A stretch of 52,201 bases of DNA from Rhodovulum strictum (GTDB lineage: Bacteria > Pseudomonadota > Alphaproteobacteria > Rhodobacterales > Rhodobacteraceae): contig NZ_WJPO01000029.1 of assembly GCF_009649175.1 (NCBI RefSeq), positions 1 to 52,201 of the forward strand, read 5' to 3'. The position numbers and the translations under genes were made by a program. Positions within the stretch are counted from its first letter, which is position 1. Each line of letters starts with the position of its first letter. Below are positions 25,333-34,448 of this stretch, in pieces. The notes beneath the pieces were generated by a model. It was given only the letters and a program-made list of their open reading frames with translations. It was not told the origin of the DNA and ran no database searches.

Positions 25333-26256
25333 TCAATCCGGGCGCTGTGGCGTGGAATGCGCGGCGTGCTCGGGGGCGAGGCCGGGGCGGTCGGCGGAAT
25401 GGAGCGCGGGCCGCAGTGTCGAGACCCGGCCGCGCCCCTCACGCAGGAAGACGAAGAGCCCGCTGGCCACGATCACCGCCGAGCCCAGCATCGTCGCCGC
25501 GTCGGGCGTCTCGTCGAACAGCAGCATGCCCAGACCCAGCGCCCAGAGCATCTGCGAATACTGCATCGGCGCGACCGCCCCGGCCTCGCCCGCGCGATAG
25601 GCCGAGATCATCAACAGCATCCCCCCCAGCGCGCCCAGCGCGACAAGCCCCATCCCGCCCAGATGCGCGATCGGCATCGGCTGGTAGACGAAGGGCAGCA
25701 GGCAGCCCATCACCGCGGCATTGGCCAGCATCGGATAAAGCAGCAGCACCGCGCTACGCTCCTCGTTGCCGATCTTGCGCATGATGACTGCGACCAGCGC
25801 GGCCAGATGGCCCGGCCCCAGCCCCGCATCCGCCCCGGGCCGCAGCACGATCAGCACGCCGATCAGCCCCAGCACCACCGCCGCCCAGCGCCGCGGCCCG
25901 ACCCGTTCGCCCAGGATGGGCACCGACAGCGCGGTGACGATCAGGGGCGTGGCGAAGATGATCGCATAGGCCTGCGCAAAGGGAATCGTCGAAAAGGCGT
26001 AAAAGGCACCCAGCATGGTCGCCATGACGGCCACGGTTCGCAGCGCGGTCCAGAACGGGCGCCGCGGGCGCAGGCTGCCGTCACGCTGGCGGATCAGCAG
26101 CAGCAGCACCAGCGGAAAGCCGATCAGCACGCTGAAGAACACGATCTGGATCGCGTGGTAATGGACGCCCAGCGCCTTGACCACCGCATCATGCAGCGAG
26201 AAGACGGCAAAACCGGCAAGGGCAAGGCCCGCGCCGCGGATATTGGCAGGGATCAT
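25333..26256 (-). CDS. EamA/DMT-family drug/metabolite transporter
   Basis: A 307-residue inner-membrane protein with about ten hydrophobic helices arranged as two EamA repeats. The first repeat holds FSLHDAVVKALG and FSTIPFAQAYAIIFATPLI; the second ends near VIVASGLFVFLREG. PFAQAYAIIF and LGERVGPRRWAAVVLGLIGV are typical of the RhaT/YdcZ-like permeases. The last 30 residues are hydrophilic and probably cytoplasmic. It lies just before tRNA-Pro and after leuB on the same strand, with 81 bases between, so it may be transcribed alone. The substrate is unknown. Confidence 0.87.
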   Translation of the reverse strand: MIPANIRGAGLALAGFAVFSLHDAVVKALGVHYHAIQIVFFSVLIGFPLVLLLLIRQRDGSLRPRRPFWTALRTVAVMATMLGAFYAFSTIPFAQAYAIIFATPLIVTALSVPILGERVGPRRWAAVVLGLIGVLIVLRPGADAGLGPGHLAALVAVIMRKIGNEERSAVLLLYPMLANAAVMGCLLPFVYQPMPIAHLGGMGLVALGALGGMLLMISAYRAGEAGAVAPMQYSQMLWALGLGMLLFDETPDAATMLGSAVIVASGLFVFLREGRGRVSTLRPALHSADRPGLAPEHAAHSTPQRPD

Positions 26257-26337
26257 CGAAGCGACTCGCGGTCAGGCACCTGTCGAGCCTTCCCCGATCG
26301 CGGCGCGCTGGCAAGCCCCGGCGCGCCGCGGAAATGC

Positions 26338-27441
26338 CTAGAGGCTTGCGTCAAGCGCGGCGAGGATCGCGTCGCCCATGCCACGGGTGCTGACCGGGGT
26401 GGCGCCCTCGGCCTGCATCAGGTCGGCGGTGCGCACACCGTCTGCCAGCACCTTCTCGACCGCCTGTTCCAGCCGGGTCGCCTCGTCGCCCTGATCGAAG
26501 GAGTAGCGCAGCGCCATGGCGAAGCTGAGGATGCAGGCGCAGGGGTTGGCCTTGCCCTGCCCCGCGATGTCGGGCGCGCTGCCATGCACCGGCTCGTAAA
26601 GCGCCTTAGGACGTCCATTCGCCCTCGGCGCGCCCAGACTGGCCGAGGGCAGCATCCCCAGCGAGCCGGTCAGCATCGCCGCCACGTCGGACAGCAGGTC
26701 GCCGAACAGGTTGTCGGTCACGATCACGTCGAATTGCTTGGGCCAGCGGCAAAGCTGCATGCCGCCCGCGTCGGCATACATGTGCGACAGTTCCACATCG
26801 GGGTAATCGGCATCATGCACCGCCTGCACGACCTCGCGCCACAGGATGCCCGATTCCATGACATTGGCCTTCTCCATCGAGCAGACCTTGTTGCCCCGCT
26901 TGCGCGCCAGTTCAAAGGCCGCGCGCGCCACCCGGTCGATTTCCGACTCGGTGTAGCGTTGGGTGTTGATACCCACCCGCTGGCCGTTTTCCTCGAAGAT
27001 GCCGCGCGGCTCGCCGAAATAGACGCCCGAGGTCAGCTCGCGCACGATCATGATGTCGAGGCCCGAGACCACATCGCGTTTCAGCGACGAGAAATCCGCC
27101 AGCGCGTCAAAGCATTGCGCGGGGCGCAGGTTGGCGAACAGGTCCATCTCCTTGCGCAGGCGCAACAGGCCCCGTTCGGGTTTCACGCTGAAATCGAGGC
27201 TGTCATATTTCGGCCCGCCCACGGCCCCCAGCAGCACCGCATCGACCTGTTGCGCCCTGGCCATCGTGGCATCCGCCAGCGGTACGCCATGCACGTCATA
27301 GGCCGCGCCGCCCACCAGATCCTCGGAAACGCCGAATTTCAGCCCGCGCCGCGCGCCGAACCAGTCGATGATGCGCGTGACCTCGGCCATCACCTCGGGG
27401 CCGATGCCGTCGCCGGGCAGGATCAGAAGGGTGTTCGTCAT
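26338..27441 (-). CDS. leuB: 3-isopropylmalate dehydrogenase
   Basis: A 367-residue NAD-dependent dehydrogenase that oxidises and decarboxylates 3-isopropylmalate to 4-methyl-2-oxopentanoate in leucine synthesis. The start [20 protein letters not shown] is diagnostic. [20 protein letters not shown], the substrate-binding [14 protein letters not shown] and the metal-binding [11 protein letters not shown] region with [17 protein letters not shown] all match LeuB. The ATG at 27441 is at the usual LeuB N-terminus; the longer frame to 27504 is an extension without support. It follows an EEP-family gene (59 bases away) and leuD. Confidence 0.96.
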   Translation of the reverse strand: MTNTLLILPGDGIGPEVMAEVTRIIDWFGARRGLKFGVSEDLVGGAAYDVHGVPLADATMARAQQVDAVLLGAVGGPKYDSLDFSVKPERGLLRLRKEMDLFANLRPAQCFDALADFSSLKRDVVSGLDIMIVRELTSGVYFGEPRGIFEENGQRVGINTQRYTESEIDRVARAAFELARKRGNKVCSMEKANVMESGILWREVVQAVHDADYPDVELSHMYADAGGMQLCRWPKQFDVIVTDNLFGDLLSDVAAMLTGSLGMLPSASLGAPRANGRPKALYEPVHGSAPDIAGQGKANPCACILSFAMALRYSFDQGDEATRLEQAVEKVLADGVRTADLMQAEGATPVSTRGMGDAILAALDASL

Positions 27442-27500
27442 GTGGGCCTGTCCTTGTCCTGAAGGGTCGGGATGCGGCGTAGCCGCTGGCCCTTGCCGGG

Positions 27501-28634
27501 TCAAGGCAGCCGGAGGTCGACCCAGACCAGCCGGTGACGCGAGGCTGCCGCGACGGTGTCTGCCATCGGCCCTTCGGCGGGCCAGAAAACCCCGGCCCCG
27601 GTCACGGTCAGATCGGCCGAGGGCAGCACATAATCCACCCGCAGATTGCCGGGGCCATCGGGCGGGGTATCATCCCAATCGGCGGTATCCAGCGCGGGAT
27701 CGCCCCGATGGGTCGCGTTGACGCCGCCCTGAACCGCCGCGGCAAGGGCGCTGCCCTCGGACCGGGGCATCGGATCGGTCAGTCGCGGATCGGCAAGGAA
27801 CGCGCGCATCGCCTCGGACCGGCCATCGCCGTCATGGGGGTCGAGATTGGCATCGCCCAGCACGACGAAGGCCGCATCGGGCGGCGGGGCGCCCGGCAGC
27901 GCGCCGTCAAGGTACAGCGTCCACAGCCGCAACTCGTCGCGATTGCGCAGCCCGTTGCGATCCTCGGGGCCGTCAAAGACCGTCGGCGTGGCGTGAAAGG
28001 CGAACAGATGCAGCACCGTCCCGCCGACCCGCACCGGCACATCCCAATGGCCAGTGGTCGAAAGCCGCTGCACCGCCTGCGCCTCGGCCGAGGGGAAGGG
28101 CTGGCCATCGACCACGGGCAGCGTCGCGCCGGGCAGGTCGCGCCACAACAGGTCCGAGAAATCGCGCACGCGCCCGGTCTCGACCGGATGGCGCGAGAAC
28201 AGCGCCATGCCGCCCTGGCCGGGGAAATAGCCGAACCCCTGCGCATCGCGCGGCCCGCCCCGCCGCCCGTCGCCATCCAGATCAAGCCCGCTGCGCAGCC
28301 CGGTATTGGGCTTCAGCGCGAACAGATGCGGGTAATCGAGATCGCGGGCGCGCAGACGGTCGGCCAGCGCCCGCATCGCCAGAAGGTCCATGTCATAGTC
28401 GAAATCGAGCAGAAGCAGGATATCGGGGCGCGTGGCGGCGATCACCTCGACCACCGCGGCAACCTGCGGATCCTTGTCGCCCGCGATATCGGCCAGCAAC
28501 AGCCCCGGCCCCTTGCGCGCAAGCCCGGCATGATAGGCCGCAACCCGCAGTTCGGCCACCGCCGCGACCCCGGAAGCGAGCCACAGCGCCACGGCCAGCC
28601 CGGCCGCCACCCGAAACAGGGCGGCCGGAGCCAT
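27501..28634 (-). CDS. Endonuclease/exonuclease/phosphatase-family protein, exported
   Basis: A 377-residue protein of the EEP (DNase I-like) fold. Residues 1-28 form a signal peptide (hydrophobic [19 protein letters not shown]), so it acts in the periplasm or outside. The fold markers are LLLLDFDYD near 75, the [13 protein letters not shown] motif near 248 (metal/Asp site) and [12 protein letters not shown] at the end, where the SDH of typical members appears as SRH. Related proteins are nucleases, phosphodiesterases or lipid phosphatases; the substrate is unknown. It sits between leuD (2 bases) and leuB (59 bases) and is likely cotranscribed with them, without an obvious role in leucine synthesis. 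Confidence 0.82.
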   Translation of the reverse strand: MAPAALFRVAAGLAVALWLASGVAAVAELRVAAYHAGLARKGPGLLLADIAGDKDPQVAAVVEVIAATRPDILLLLDFDYDMDLLAMRALADRLRARDLDYPHLFALKPNTGLRSGLDLDGDGRRGGPRDAQGFGYFPGQGGMALFSRHPVETGRVRDFSDLLWRDLPGATLPVVDGQPFPSAEAQAVQRLSTTGHWDVPVRVGGTVLHLFAFHATPTVFDGPEDRNGLRNRDELRLWTLYLDGALPGAPPPDAAFVVLGDANLDPHDGDGRSEAMRAFLADPRLTDPMPRSEGSALAAAVQGGVNATHRGDPALDTADWDDTPPDGPGNLRVDYVLPSADLTVTGAGVFWPAEGPMADTVAAASRHRLVWVDLRLP

Positions 28635-28636
28635 GT

Positions 28637-29242
28637 TCAGATCCAGGGCCGTTCCTGCGCCATCCGCGCCTCGAACCCGGCGATGGCGGGGGCCTTTTCC
28701 AGCGTCAGGCCGATATCGTCCAGCCCTTCAAGCAGGCAATGCTTGCGGAACGGATCAACCTCGAACCCGATCTCGACCCCGTCCGACGTGGTGATCGTCT
28801 GGTTTTCCAGATCAACCGTCATCCGCGCATTCGCCCCCTTCTCGGCATCCTTCATCAGGATATCGACCTGCTCTTGCGGCAGCACGATCGGCAGGATGCC
28901 GTTCTTGAAGCAGTTGTTGAAGAAGATGTCGGCGAAACCGGGCGCCACGATGCAGCGGATGCCGAAATCCCTGATCGCCCAGGGCGCATGTTCGCGCGAC
29001 GAACCGCAGCCGAAATTGTCGCCCGCAATCAGGATTTCCGCAGTCCGGTAGGCGGGCTGGTTCAACACGAAATCCGCGATCTCGTTGCCCTGTTCGTCAT
29101 AGCGCATCTCGTCGAAAAGGTTCACGCCGAGGCCGGTGCGCTTGATCGTCTTGAGGAACTGCTTGGGAATGATCATGTCGGTATCGACATTGACCAGCGG
29201 CAATGGCGCCGCGACGCCCGTGATGGTCGAGAATTTTTCCAT
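28637..29242 (-). CDS. leuD: 3-isopropylmalate dehydratase small subunit
   Basis: A 201-residue small subunit of isopropylmalate isomerase, which with LeuC converts 2-isopropylmalate to 3-isopropylmalate. The start [20 protein letters not shown], followed by [11 protein letters not shown], and the [15 protein letters not shown] segment near 75-90 are standard for LeuD. The Fe-S cluster is on LeuC. The ATG at 29242 has a purine-rich region upstream. LeuC is about 1.8 kb upstream on the same strand, separated by the VPLPA-CTERM gene and a gap; EEP-family and leuB genes follow. Confidence 0.96.
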   Translation of the reverse strand: MEKFSTITGVAAPLPLVNVDTDMIIPKQFLKTIKRTGLGVNLFDEMRYDEQGNEIADFVLNQPAYRTAEILIAGDNFGCGSSREHAPWAIRDFGIRCIVAPGFADIFFNNCFKNGILPIVLPQEQVDILMKDAEKGANARMTVDLENQTITTSDGVEIGFEVDPFRKHCLLEGLDDIGLTLEKAPAIAGFEARMAQERPWI

Positions 29243-29321
29243 GAGAAACCCCAGGTTCGGCAGGTTCGGATCGGCCCCTTACTGGCCCATCTGCATGGAA
29301 AACACCAGAGCGGAACGCAAG

Positions 29322-29345
29322 GGGGCGGCCCCGAAGGGCCGCCCC
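29322..29345 (-). terminator. GC-rich hairpin after the VPLPA-CTERM gene
   Basis: A perfect inverted repeat with 10-base arms (GGGGCGGCCC and GGGCCGCCCC) and a CGAA loop lies just past the stop of the VPLPA-CTERM gene and before leuD. The sequence after it on the minus strand has no T run. It probably separates the two transcripts or protects the message end. Confidence 0.5.
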
Positions 29346-29362
29346 GCGCCTGGAACCGTGGA

Positions 29363-30133
29363 TCAGGTCGCCTTGCGGCGGCGCCCCACGGCGGCAAGCC
29401 CGCCGATACCGGCCAGCAGCAACCAGCCGGCCGCCGGCAGCGGGATGGGAGCAAGGTTCTTGGTCGAAGTCCATCGCGCCTGCAGCTGCGCACTGTTCGT
29501 CTTGTTCTCGGCCGTCCAGAACTCGGAGAGCAGATCATCCCCGACCTTGAAGCCCAGCACGTCGAAGACGAAATCCTCGTCACCGATGGTAAATGCCATG
29601 CTGCTTGCGGGGTTTGTCGTGGCCTTCACCTGGTCTGCACAACCATTGATGTTCACGCCGACATTATTCGGCCCGCCATCGGCGCAGGGATTTTCGTTGT
29701 TCGTCGTCTCCCAGTGCAGGAAGTCGAAATCCGAGGTGATGTTGGTGAAGGTCGCAATCACGTTGTTCGACTCATCGAGCACATCGAAATCGAAACTCAC
29801 CCGAAGCGTGGCGCTCTCGAGCGAGGGCGCGAAGACCGGAAAGTTGAAATGCGTGAAGGTGCCGAGCGTGAATGCCGTGTCCTTCGCTGCCGCAAAAGGC
29901 ACGCCCTGGGCCGCGAACTTGTAGCCGCTTTGCTGGGTGTTGGGCGGAGCCGGGTCGCCCCATTTGATCTCGTCGGTGCCTTGCCCGGTCACGGCGGGAG
30001 CGCCGGGATCGGTGACAATCCAGGACCCCGAGATGCCGGTGATGCTGATGGTGGATGCGCTTGCGTCCTGTGCTGCGAAAGCGGCAACGCCTATAACCGC
30101 AGCAGCGGCTGCTGCCTTGAATGAATAGCTCAT
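29363..30133 (-). CDS. THxN-type VPLPA-CTERM exported surface protein
   Basis: A 256-residue exported protein. Residues 1-27 form a signal peptide ending near DASAS. The THxN family motif is visible as FTHFNFPVF near 100, followed by a Cys-containing beta-rich domain. The C-terminus is a sorting tag of the VPLPA-CTERM type: IPLPAAGWLLLAGIGGLAA then GRRRK, that is, a proline motif, one transmembrane helix and a basic tail. Such tags are recognised by exosortase-like systems and route proteins to the cell surface or exopolysaccharide. The start has a strong GGGGGAGAG ribosome binding site. It lies between leuC and leuD on the same strand, which is unusual. Function is unknown. Confidence 0.88.
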   Translation of the reverse strand: MSYSFKAAAAAAVIGVAAFAAQDASASTISITGISGSWIVTDPGAPAVTGQGTDEIKWGDPAPPNTQQSGYKFAAQGVPFAAAKDTAFTLGTFTHFNFPVFAPSLESATLRVSFDFDVLDESNNVIATFTNITSDFDFLHWETTNNENPCADGGPNNVGVNINGCADQVKATTNPASSMAFTIGDEDFVFDVLGFKVGDDLLSEFWTAENKTNSAQLQARWTSTKNLAPIPLPAAGWLLLAGIGGLAAVGRRRKAT

Positions 30134-31070
30134 GGTCTCTCCCCCTACACACGCGAGGCCGCCTCTCCAATGACGCGACCCTCGGGCGAGAGGGTAGCAG
30201 ATTTTCGCCGGTTCCGAACCATTATCGGAAGATCCTGCGCGCAAAGCGCCAAGTCAGGTGAAGCGGCGCAACCCAAGGTTTACGCACCATCGGAGCCAAC
30301 AATACCGGGATGTAGTCTCGGGGCCGTCAGAACCGCTCATGATGCCGTCCGGTGTCGAATCAGCGCCTGAGCCGCGATCAGCCGAAACGCTATCTGCGCG
30401 CTGTCTCAGTGGCCCCTTCGTGGCGCGCGAGGTGCAGACAGACAAGGTCGGGAGGCGACAGGACGCGGGTCTTGACGCGGCGGCATGCGCTGGGGACAGC
30501 ACGACAGGCGGCACGCCCTGCGCCCGGACAGCCGACCTCCGCCTGGCAACGTCCCGTTCTCGAAGGCCCGAAGATCGAAGCAGACGGCTTCGCGACCGAT
30601 CGGGAAGATGCCGCTGATGCTCCGGGTCGTCCGGAAGATCACCTGATCGGCGCAGCCACTCCCCTCACCCCAGGACGTCCTGCCCCGCCATCGGCCCGGT
30701 TCCCCATCTGGCTCGGAGAGCCCACTTGATCGAAATGGAGACCCGACAGGAGGTTGCGAGGGACGATCAGCGAAGAACGGGCAGCAATCTGCCGACGATC
30801 CGCACCGCGAACCTGCCAACCAAACCGGCAGACAGCGGCAGGAACGGTTTTTCGCATGCGCAAAGGCGCCCAGCGTGAAGGCCTGATGCCGCCCGCGTTT
30901 GCCCGGCGGCGCTTTGCCCTCGATGCTGTCGCCGCACTGCTCCCCGACCTTGCGGATGGCCCTGCCCCAATGGATCGCGTCGGTATCGAACGCGAAGCCG
31001 CGAACGGCCCTGGATCGTATCGACCCAAGGCCCCCGACCTTCTTGGAAGCAGGCACCGTTGCCCGGACGC
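30134..31070. other. 937-base gap between the VPLPA-CTERM gene and leuC
   Basis: I find no convincing gene. Several long frames exist on both strands, but none has a recognisable domain, a ribosome binding site and protein-like composition together. A minus-strand stretch near 30880-31000 (FAFDTDAIHWGRAIRKVGEQ) faintly recalls a decayed transposase; I do not call it. The 6-base inverted arms ACCCTC/GAGGGT at 30178-30195 are the only clear hairpin. Part of it must hold the promoter of the VPLPA-CTERM gene. Confidence 0.4.
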
Positions 31071-32495
31071 TCAGGCCTGGGCCATTTCGCACATCAATTC
31101 GCGCACATCCGTCAGATGGCCGGTCACCGCCGCCGCAGCGGCCATGACGGGGCTCATCAGGTGGGTGCGGCCGCCGCGGCCCATGCGGCCCTCGAAATTG
31201 CGGTTCGAGGTGGCGGCGCAGCGTTCGCCGGGGGCAAGCTGGTCGGGGTTCATGCCCAGGCACATCGAACAGCCCGCAAGCCGCCATTCGAAGCCCGCAG
31301 CCTTGAACACCTCGTCCAGCCCTTCTTCCTCGGCCTGCGCACGCACCAGACCCGAACCCGGCACCACCATCCCGCGCACGCCCGGCGCAAGCGTCTTGCC
31401 GCGCAGGATGTCGGCCGCGGCGCGCAGATCCTCGATCCGGCCATTGGTGCAGGAGCCGATGAAGACCGCATCCACCTTGATATCGGTCAGCTTCATCCCC
31501 GGCGTCAGGCCCATGTAGTCAAGCGACCGGCGCGCGGCCTCGATCTTGCCGCCCTGGAACTCCGAGGGGTCCGGCACCTGGCCGGTGATCGGCAGCACGT
31601 CCTCGGGCGAGGTGCCCCAGGTCACGACTGGAGCGATATCCTCGGCGCGGATCGTCACCACCTTGTCCCAATGCGCGTCATCGTCGGAGTAAAGCGTCTT
31701 CCACCACGACAGCGCCGCTTCCCATTGCGCGCCCTTGGGCGCATGCGGGCGGCCCATCACATAGGCAAAGGTCTTTTCGTCGGGCGCGATCAGCCCCGCC
31801 CGCGCGCCGCCCTCGATCGCCATGTTGCAGACCGTCATCCGGCCTTCCATCGACAGATCGCGGATCGCCTGCCCGCAATACTCGATCACATAGCCCGTGC
31901 CGCCCGCCGTGCCGGTCAGGCCGATCACCGCCAGCGTGATGTCCTTGGCCGTGACGCCCGGCAGCAATTTCCCGGTGATCTCGACCTTCATGTTCTTCGA
32001 TTTCTTCTGGATCAGCGTCTGGGTGGCCAGCACATGCTCGACCTCGCTGGTCCCGATGCCATGCGCCAGCGCGCCAAAGGCGCCATGGGTGGCGGTGTGG
32101 CTGTCGCCACAGACCACGGTCATGCCCGGCAGCGTCCAGCCCTGTTCCGGGCCGACGATATGGACGATGCCCTGCCGGATGTCGGTCACGGGGTAGTAGT
32201 GGATGCCGAACTCGCGCGCGTTGCGGTCCAGCGCCTCGACCTGGATGCGGCTTTCCTCGGTCATGTTGGCGGTGTTCTCGCGGCCCTCGGTGGTGGGCAC
32301 GTTATGGTCGGGCACCGCGATGGTCTTGTCGGGCGCATGCACCTTGCGGCCGGTCATGCGCAGCCCCTCGAAGGCCTGCGGGCTGGTCACCTCATGCACG
32401 AGATGGCGGTCGATATACAGAAGGCAGGTGCCGTCCTCGGCCTGATCGACCAGGTGGGCATCCCAGATCTTGTCGTAAAGCGTCTTGCCGGTCAT
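31071..32495 (-). CDS. leuC: 3-isopropylmalate dehydratase large subunit
   Basis: A 474-residue aconitase-family subunit that carries the 4Fe-4S cluster of isopropylmalate isomerase. [17 protein letters not shown] at the start, [20 protein letters not shown] near 130-150, [14 protein letters not shown] and [12 protein letters not shown] (the cluster cysteines) and [18 protein letters not shown] are all present. The ATG at 32495 gives the normal N-terminus; the frame to 32585 is spurious. It is the first gene of the split leucine cluster. The next gene downstream on its strand begins only after a gap of more than 900 bases, so leuC may be transcribed alone. Confidence 0.96.
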   Translation of the reverse strand: MTGKTLYDKIWDAHLVDQAEDGTCLLYIDRHLVHEVTSPQAFEGLRMTGRKVHAPDKTIAVPDHNVPTTEGRENTANMTEESRIQVEALDRNAREFGIHYYPVTDIRQGIVHIVGPEQGWTLPGMTVVCGDSHTATHGAFGALAHGIGTSEVEHVLATQTLIQKKSKNMKVEITGKLLPGVTAKDITLAVIGLTGTAGGTGYVIEYCGQAIRDLSMEGRMTVCNMAIEGGARAGLIAPDEKTFAYVMGRPHAPKGAQWEAALSWWKTLYSDDDAHWDKVVTIRAEDIAPVVTWGTSPEDVLPITGQVPDPSEFQGGKIEAARRSLDYMGLTPGMKLTDIKVDAVFIGSCTNGRIEDLRAAADILRGKTLAPGVRGMVVPGSGLVRAQAEEEGLDEVFKAAGFEWRLAGCSMCLGMNPDQLAPGERCAATSNRNFEGRMGRGGRTHLMSPVMAAAAAVTGHLTDVRELMCEMAQA

Positions 32496-32740
32496 GGAAC
32501 TCTCCGCGGCTATACGTTCGGAATTTGGCGAAACGGAAGATCGGCCCGGCTCAGGGGCGGGCAAGCACCGAATGGGCCGCACCAAAGAACCGCCAGGGCA
32601 GGCGCGCGCGGTCGTCCATGTCGAAGATGGGTGTCATGCCCGATCAGATACGCCGATCCGCGCAGCCGATCAAGGCCATGCCCGCCTTGCGCGCGCGTCC
32701 CGGCCCGCCCATCTTGACCGAAACCGACGGAGCCCCGCCG

Positions 32741-33319
32741 ATGCGCGCCCTTCTTCTTGCCCTTGCCCTTGCCGCCGCCCCGGCCGCGGCGCTTGCCGAT
32801 ACCTGGCGCGGCTATGCCGAGGTGCCCCACAGCGTCGAGCACCGCGCCGGCGCGGTCGAGATTCGCAGCTACCCGCCCCGCATCGTCGCCGAGGTGACGC
32901 TTCGGGGCGAGCGCGATACCGCCGCGCGGCGCGGCTTTGTCGCGCTGTTCGACTACATCACCGGCAGGAACGCCGAAAAGGGCAAGATCGCCATGACCGT
33001 TCCCGTCGACCAGAGCCAGACGGACCGCGGCTGGACGCTGCGCTTCTTCATGCCCGAAGGCGCCCCCCTCGACAGCCTGCCCGCCCCCGAAAATACCCAT
33101 GTGGCGCTGCGCCGCCTGCCCGCCGAACGCATGCTGGTCGGCCGATTCTCCGGCCGCCCCACGCCCGCCCGTCTGGCCGAGGCCGAGGCGGCACTGCGGG
33201 CCTATGCGGCGGCGCATGATCTGCCCCTCGCAGGGGCGCCGCGGCTGATGTTCTATGACGGCCCGTTCACGCTGCCCGGCAACCGGCGCAACGAGATCGG
33301 CTTCGTGCTGGCCCGCTAG
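32741..33319 (+). CDS. SOUL-family heme-binding protein, exported
   Basis: A 192-residue protein with a signal peptide at residues 1-19 (MRALLLALALAAAPAAALA) and a SOUL/HBP domain in the remainder. Family markers are YAEVPHSVEHRAGAVEIRSYPP near 25-45, FDYITGRNAEKGKIAMTVPV and RRNEIGFVL at the end. These proteins bind heme or tetrapyrroles; here it would act in the periplasm. The open frame extends upstream, but the leader and the GACGGAGCC upstream of 32741 favour that start. It is divergent from leuC and about 160 bases before rsfS, with no obvious functional link. Confidence 0.87.
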   Translation: MRALLLALALAAAPAAALADTWRGYAEVPHSVEHRAGAVEIRSYPPRIVAEVTLRGERDTAARRGFVALFDYITGRNAEKGKIAMTVPVDQSQTDRGWTLRFFMPEGAPLDSLPAPENTHVALRRLPAERMLVGRFSGRPTPARLAEAEAALRAYAAAHDLPLAGAPRLMFYDGPFTLPGNRRNEIGFVLAR

Positions 33320-33421
33320 GGGCTGCGACGCGGCGCAATCATTGAGATTCGTCCCGGCCGATGCTACATTCGGCTTCACACCCAGCGCCGGGGCCATGAC
33401 GGCGCGCAACGCAGGAGGACG

Positions 33422-33481
33422 ATGACCTGTCCCACCATATCGAGGCGGCCCGCGAGGCGGCCGCACCCAGTCCAGCCATGA
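33422..33481 (+). CDS. Candidate 19-residue leader peptide before rsfS
   Basis: An ATG at 33422 sits three bases after a perfect AGGAGG (33413-33418) and opens a 19-codon frame whose TGA overlaps the rsfS ATG as ATGA. It could couple translation of rsfS. The spacing is short, and the same AGGAGG is ideally placed (8 bases) for a CTG at 33427 in the rsfS frame, so this may instead be the true rsfS start. The peptide is Pro/Arg-rich with no known homologue that I recognise. Confidence 0.25.
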   Translation: MTCPTISRRPARRPHPVQP

Positions 33482-33843
33482 CCGGCCGGATTGCAGATGT
33501 GTCCAGCGAAGAACTGCTGGACCATATCCTAGCCTCCGTTTCCGACGACAAGGCCGAAGACGTGATCACCATCGACCTGCGCGGCAAGTCGAGCATCGCC
33601 GATTACATGGTGATCTGCTCGGGCCGTTCCACCCGCCAGGTCGCCGCGATCTCGGAAAAGCTCAAGGACCGGCTGAAGCAGGAGCTGGGCCGCGGCGCCA
33701 AGGTCGAGGGCAAGGACCAGGGCGACTGGGTTCTGATCGACACCGGCGACGTGATCGTTCATGTCTTCCGCCCCGAAGTGCGCGAGTTCTACCAGCTCGA
33801 AAAGATGTGGCTGCCCGCCGGCACACCCGCCACACGGGCCTGA
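33478..33843 (+). CDS. rsfS: Ribosome silencing factor RsfS
   Basis: A protein of about 121 residues (138 if it starts at CTG 33427) that binds uL14 and blocks subunit joining when nutrients are scarce. KAEDVITIDLRGKSSIADYM, then VICSGRSTRQV and GDWVLIDTGDVIVHVF are the family core. The annotated ATG at 33478 has no ribosome binding site; an AGGAGG lies at 33413-33418. It is followed directly by rlmH with no gap, the normal arrangement in alphaproteobacteria, and heads a housekeeping string running to rppH. Confidence 0.93.
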   Translation: MTGRIADVSSEELLDHILASVSDDKAEDVITIDLRGKSSIADYMVICSGRSTRQVAAISEKLKDRLKQELGRGAKVEGKDQGDWVLIDTGDVIVHVFRPEVREFYQLEKMWLPAGTPATRA

Positions 33844-34314
33844 ATGCGCATCCATCTCTGCGCGGTGGGTCGGCTGCGCTCCGGCCCCGAACGTATGCTG
33901 GTCGATGATTACGCGGCGCGGTTCGACCGGACCGGCCGCGCGCTGGGCCTCGGCCCGCTGAGCATCACCGAAATCGAGGATCGCAAGGGCGGCGGCCCCG
34001 CCGCCGAGGCGGCGCTGCTGGCGCGCGCGCTGCCCGAGGGCGCGGCACTCTGCGCGCTCGACGAACGCGGCCAGTTGCTGTCCTCCCCCGACCTTGCCGC
34101 GCTGCTGGCGCGCTGGCGCGATGCGGGCCGCCCGGCCGCCGCCTTCGTGATCGGCGGTGCCGACGGGCTCGACCCCGCCCTGCGCGCCCGGGCCGACACC
34201 ACGCTGTCCTTCGGGCCGATGGTCTGGCCACACATGCTGGCCCGCGCGATGCTGACCGAACAGCTTTACCGCGCCGCCCAGATCCTGGCCGGCACCCCCT
34301 ATCACCGCGTCTGA
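33844..34314 (+). CDS. rlmH: 23S rRNA pseudouridine1915 N3-methyltransferase
   Basis: A 156-residue SPOUT-family methyltransferase that modifies helix 69 of 23S rRNA using SAM. The knot region FVIGGADGLDPALRARADTT and the C-terminal FGPMVWPHMLARAMLTEQLY followed by RAAQILAGTPYHR are diagnostic. It begins immediately after the rsfS stop with no intergenic base, so translation is coupled. A hairpin lies in the gap before gpmI. Confidence 0.95.
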   Translation: MRIHLCAVGRLRSGPERMLVDDYAARFDRTGRALGLGPLSITEIEDRKGGGPAAEAALLARALPEGAALCALDERGQLLSSPDLAALLARWRDAGRPAAAFVIGGADGLDPALRARADTTLSFGPMVWPHMLARAMLTEQLYRAAQILAGTPYHRV

Positions 34315-34348
34315 GCTTCTTCTGGCCACAAATATCCCCCGCGGAGCG

Positions 34349-34365
34349 GCGCCCGGCACGGGCGC
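34349..34365. repeat. Hairpin in the rlmH-gpmI gap, possible family-wide intergenic repeat
   Basis: Seven-base arms GCGCCCG and CGGGCGC flank a GCA loop, preceded by ACAAATATCCCC. Similar AAATATCCCC-plus-hairpin blocks recur between genes of Rhodobacterales as far as I recall. It may end the rlmH transcript. The only copy I noticed in this window is this one. Confidence 0.35.
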
Positions 34366-34448
34366 TCCCGAAGGGACATGCCCGGCTGCGGTTGTCCTTG
34401 CCGTTCGCCGCGCCTAGAAGGGGCGCGAACCGTGAAAGGCCCCTGTCC

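Noticed and set aside
30406-31287. A 293-residue minus-strand frame running from the gap into leuC
   Set aside because: It overlaps leuC out of frame and has no domain. A weak transposase-like stretch was noted but is too short and diverged to call.
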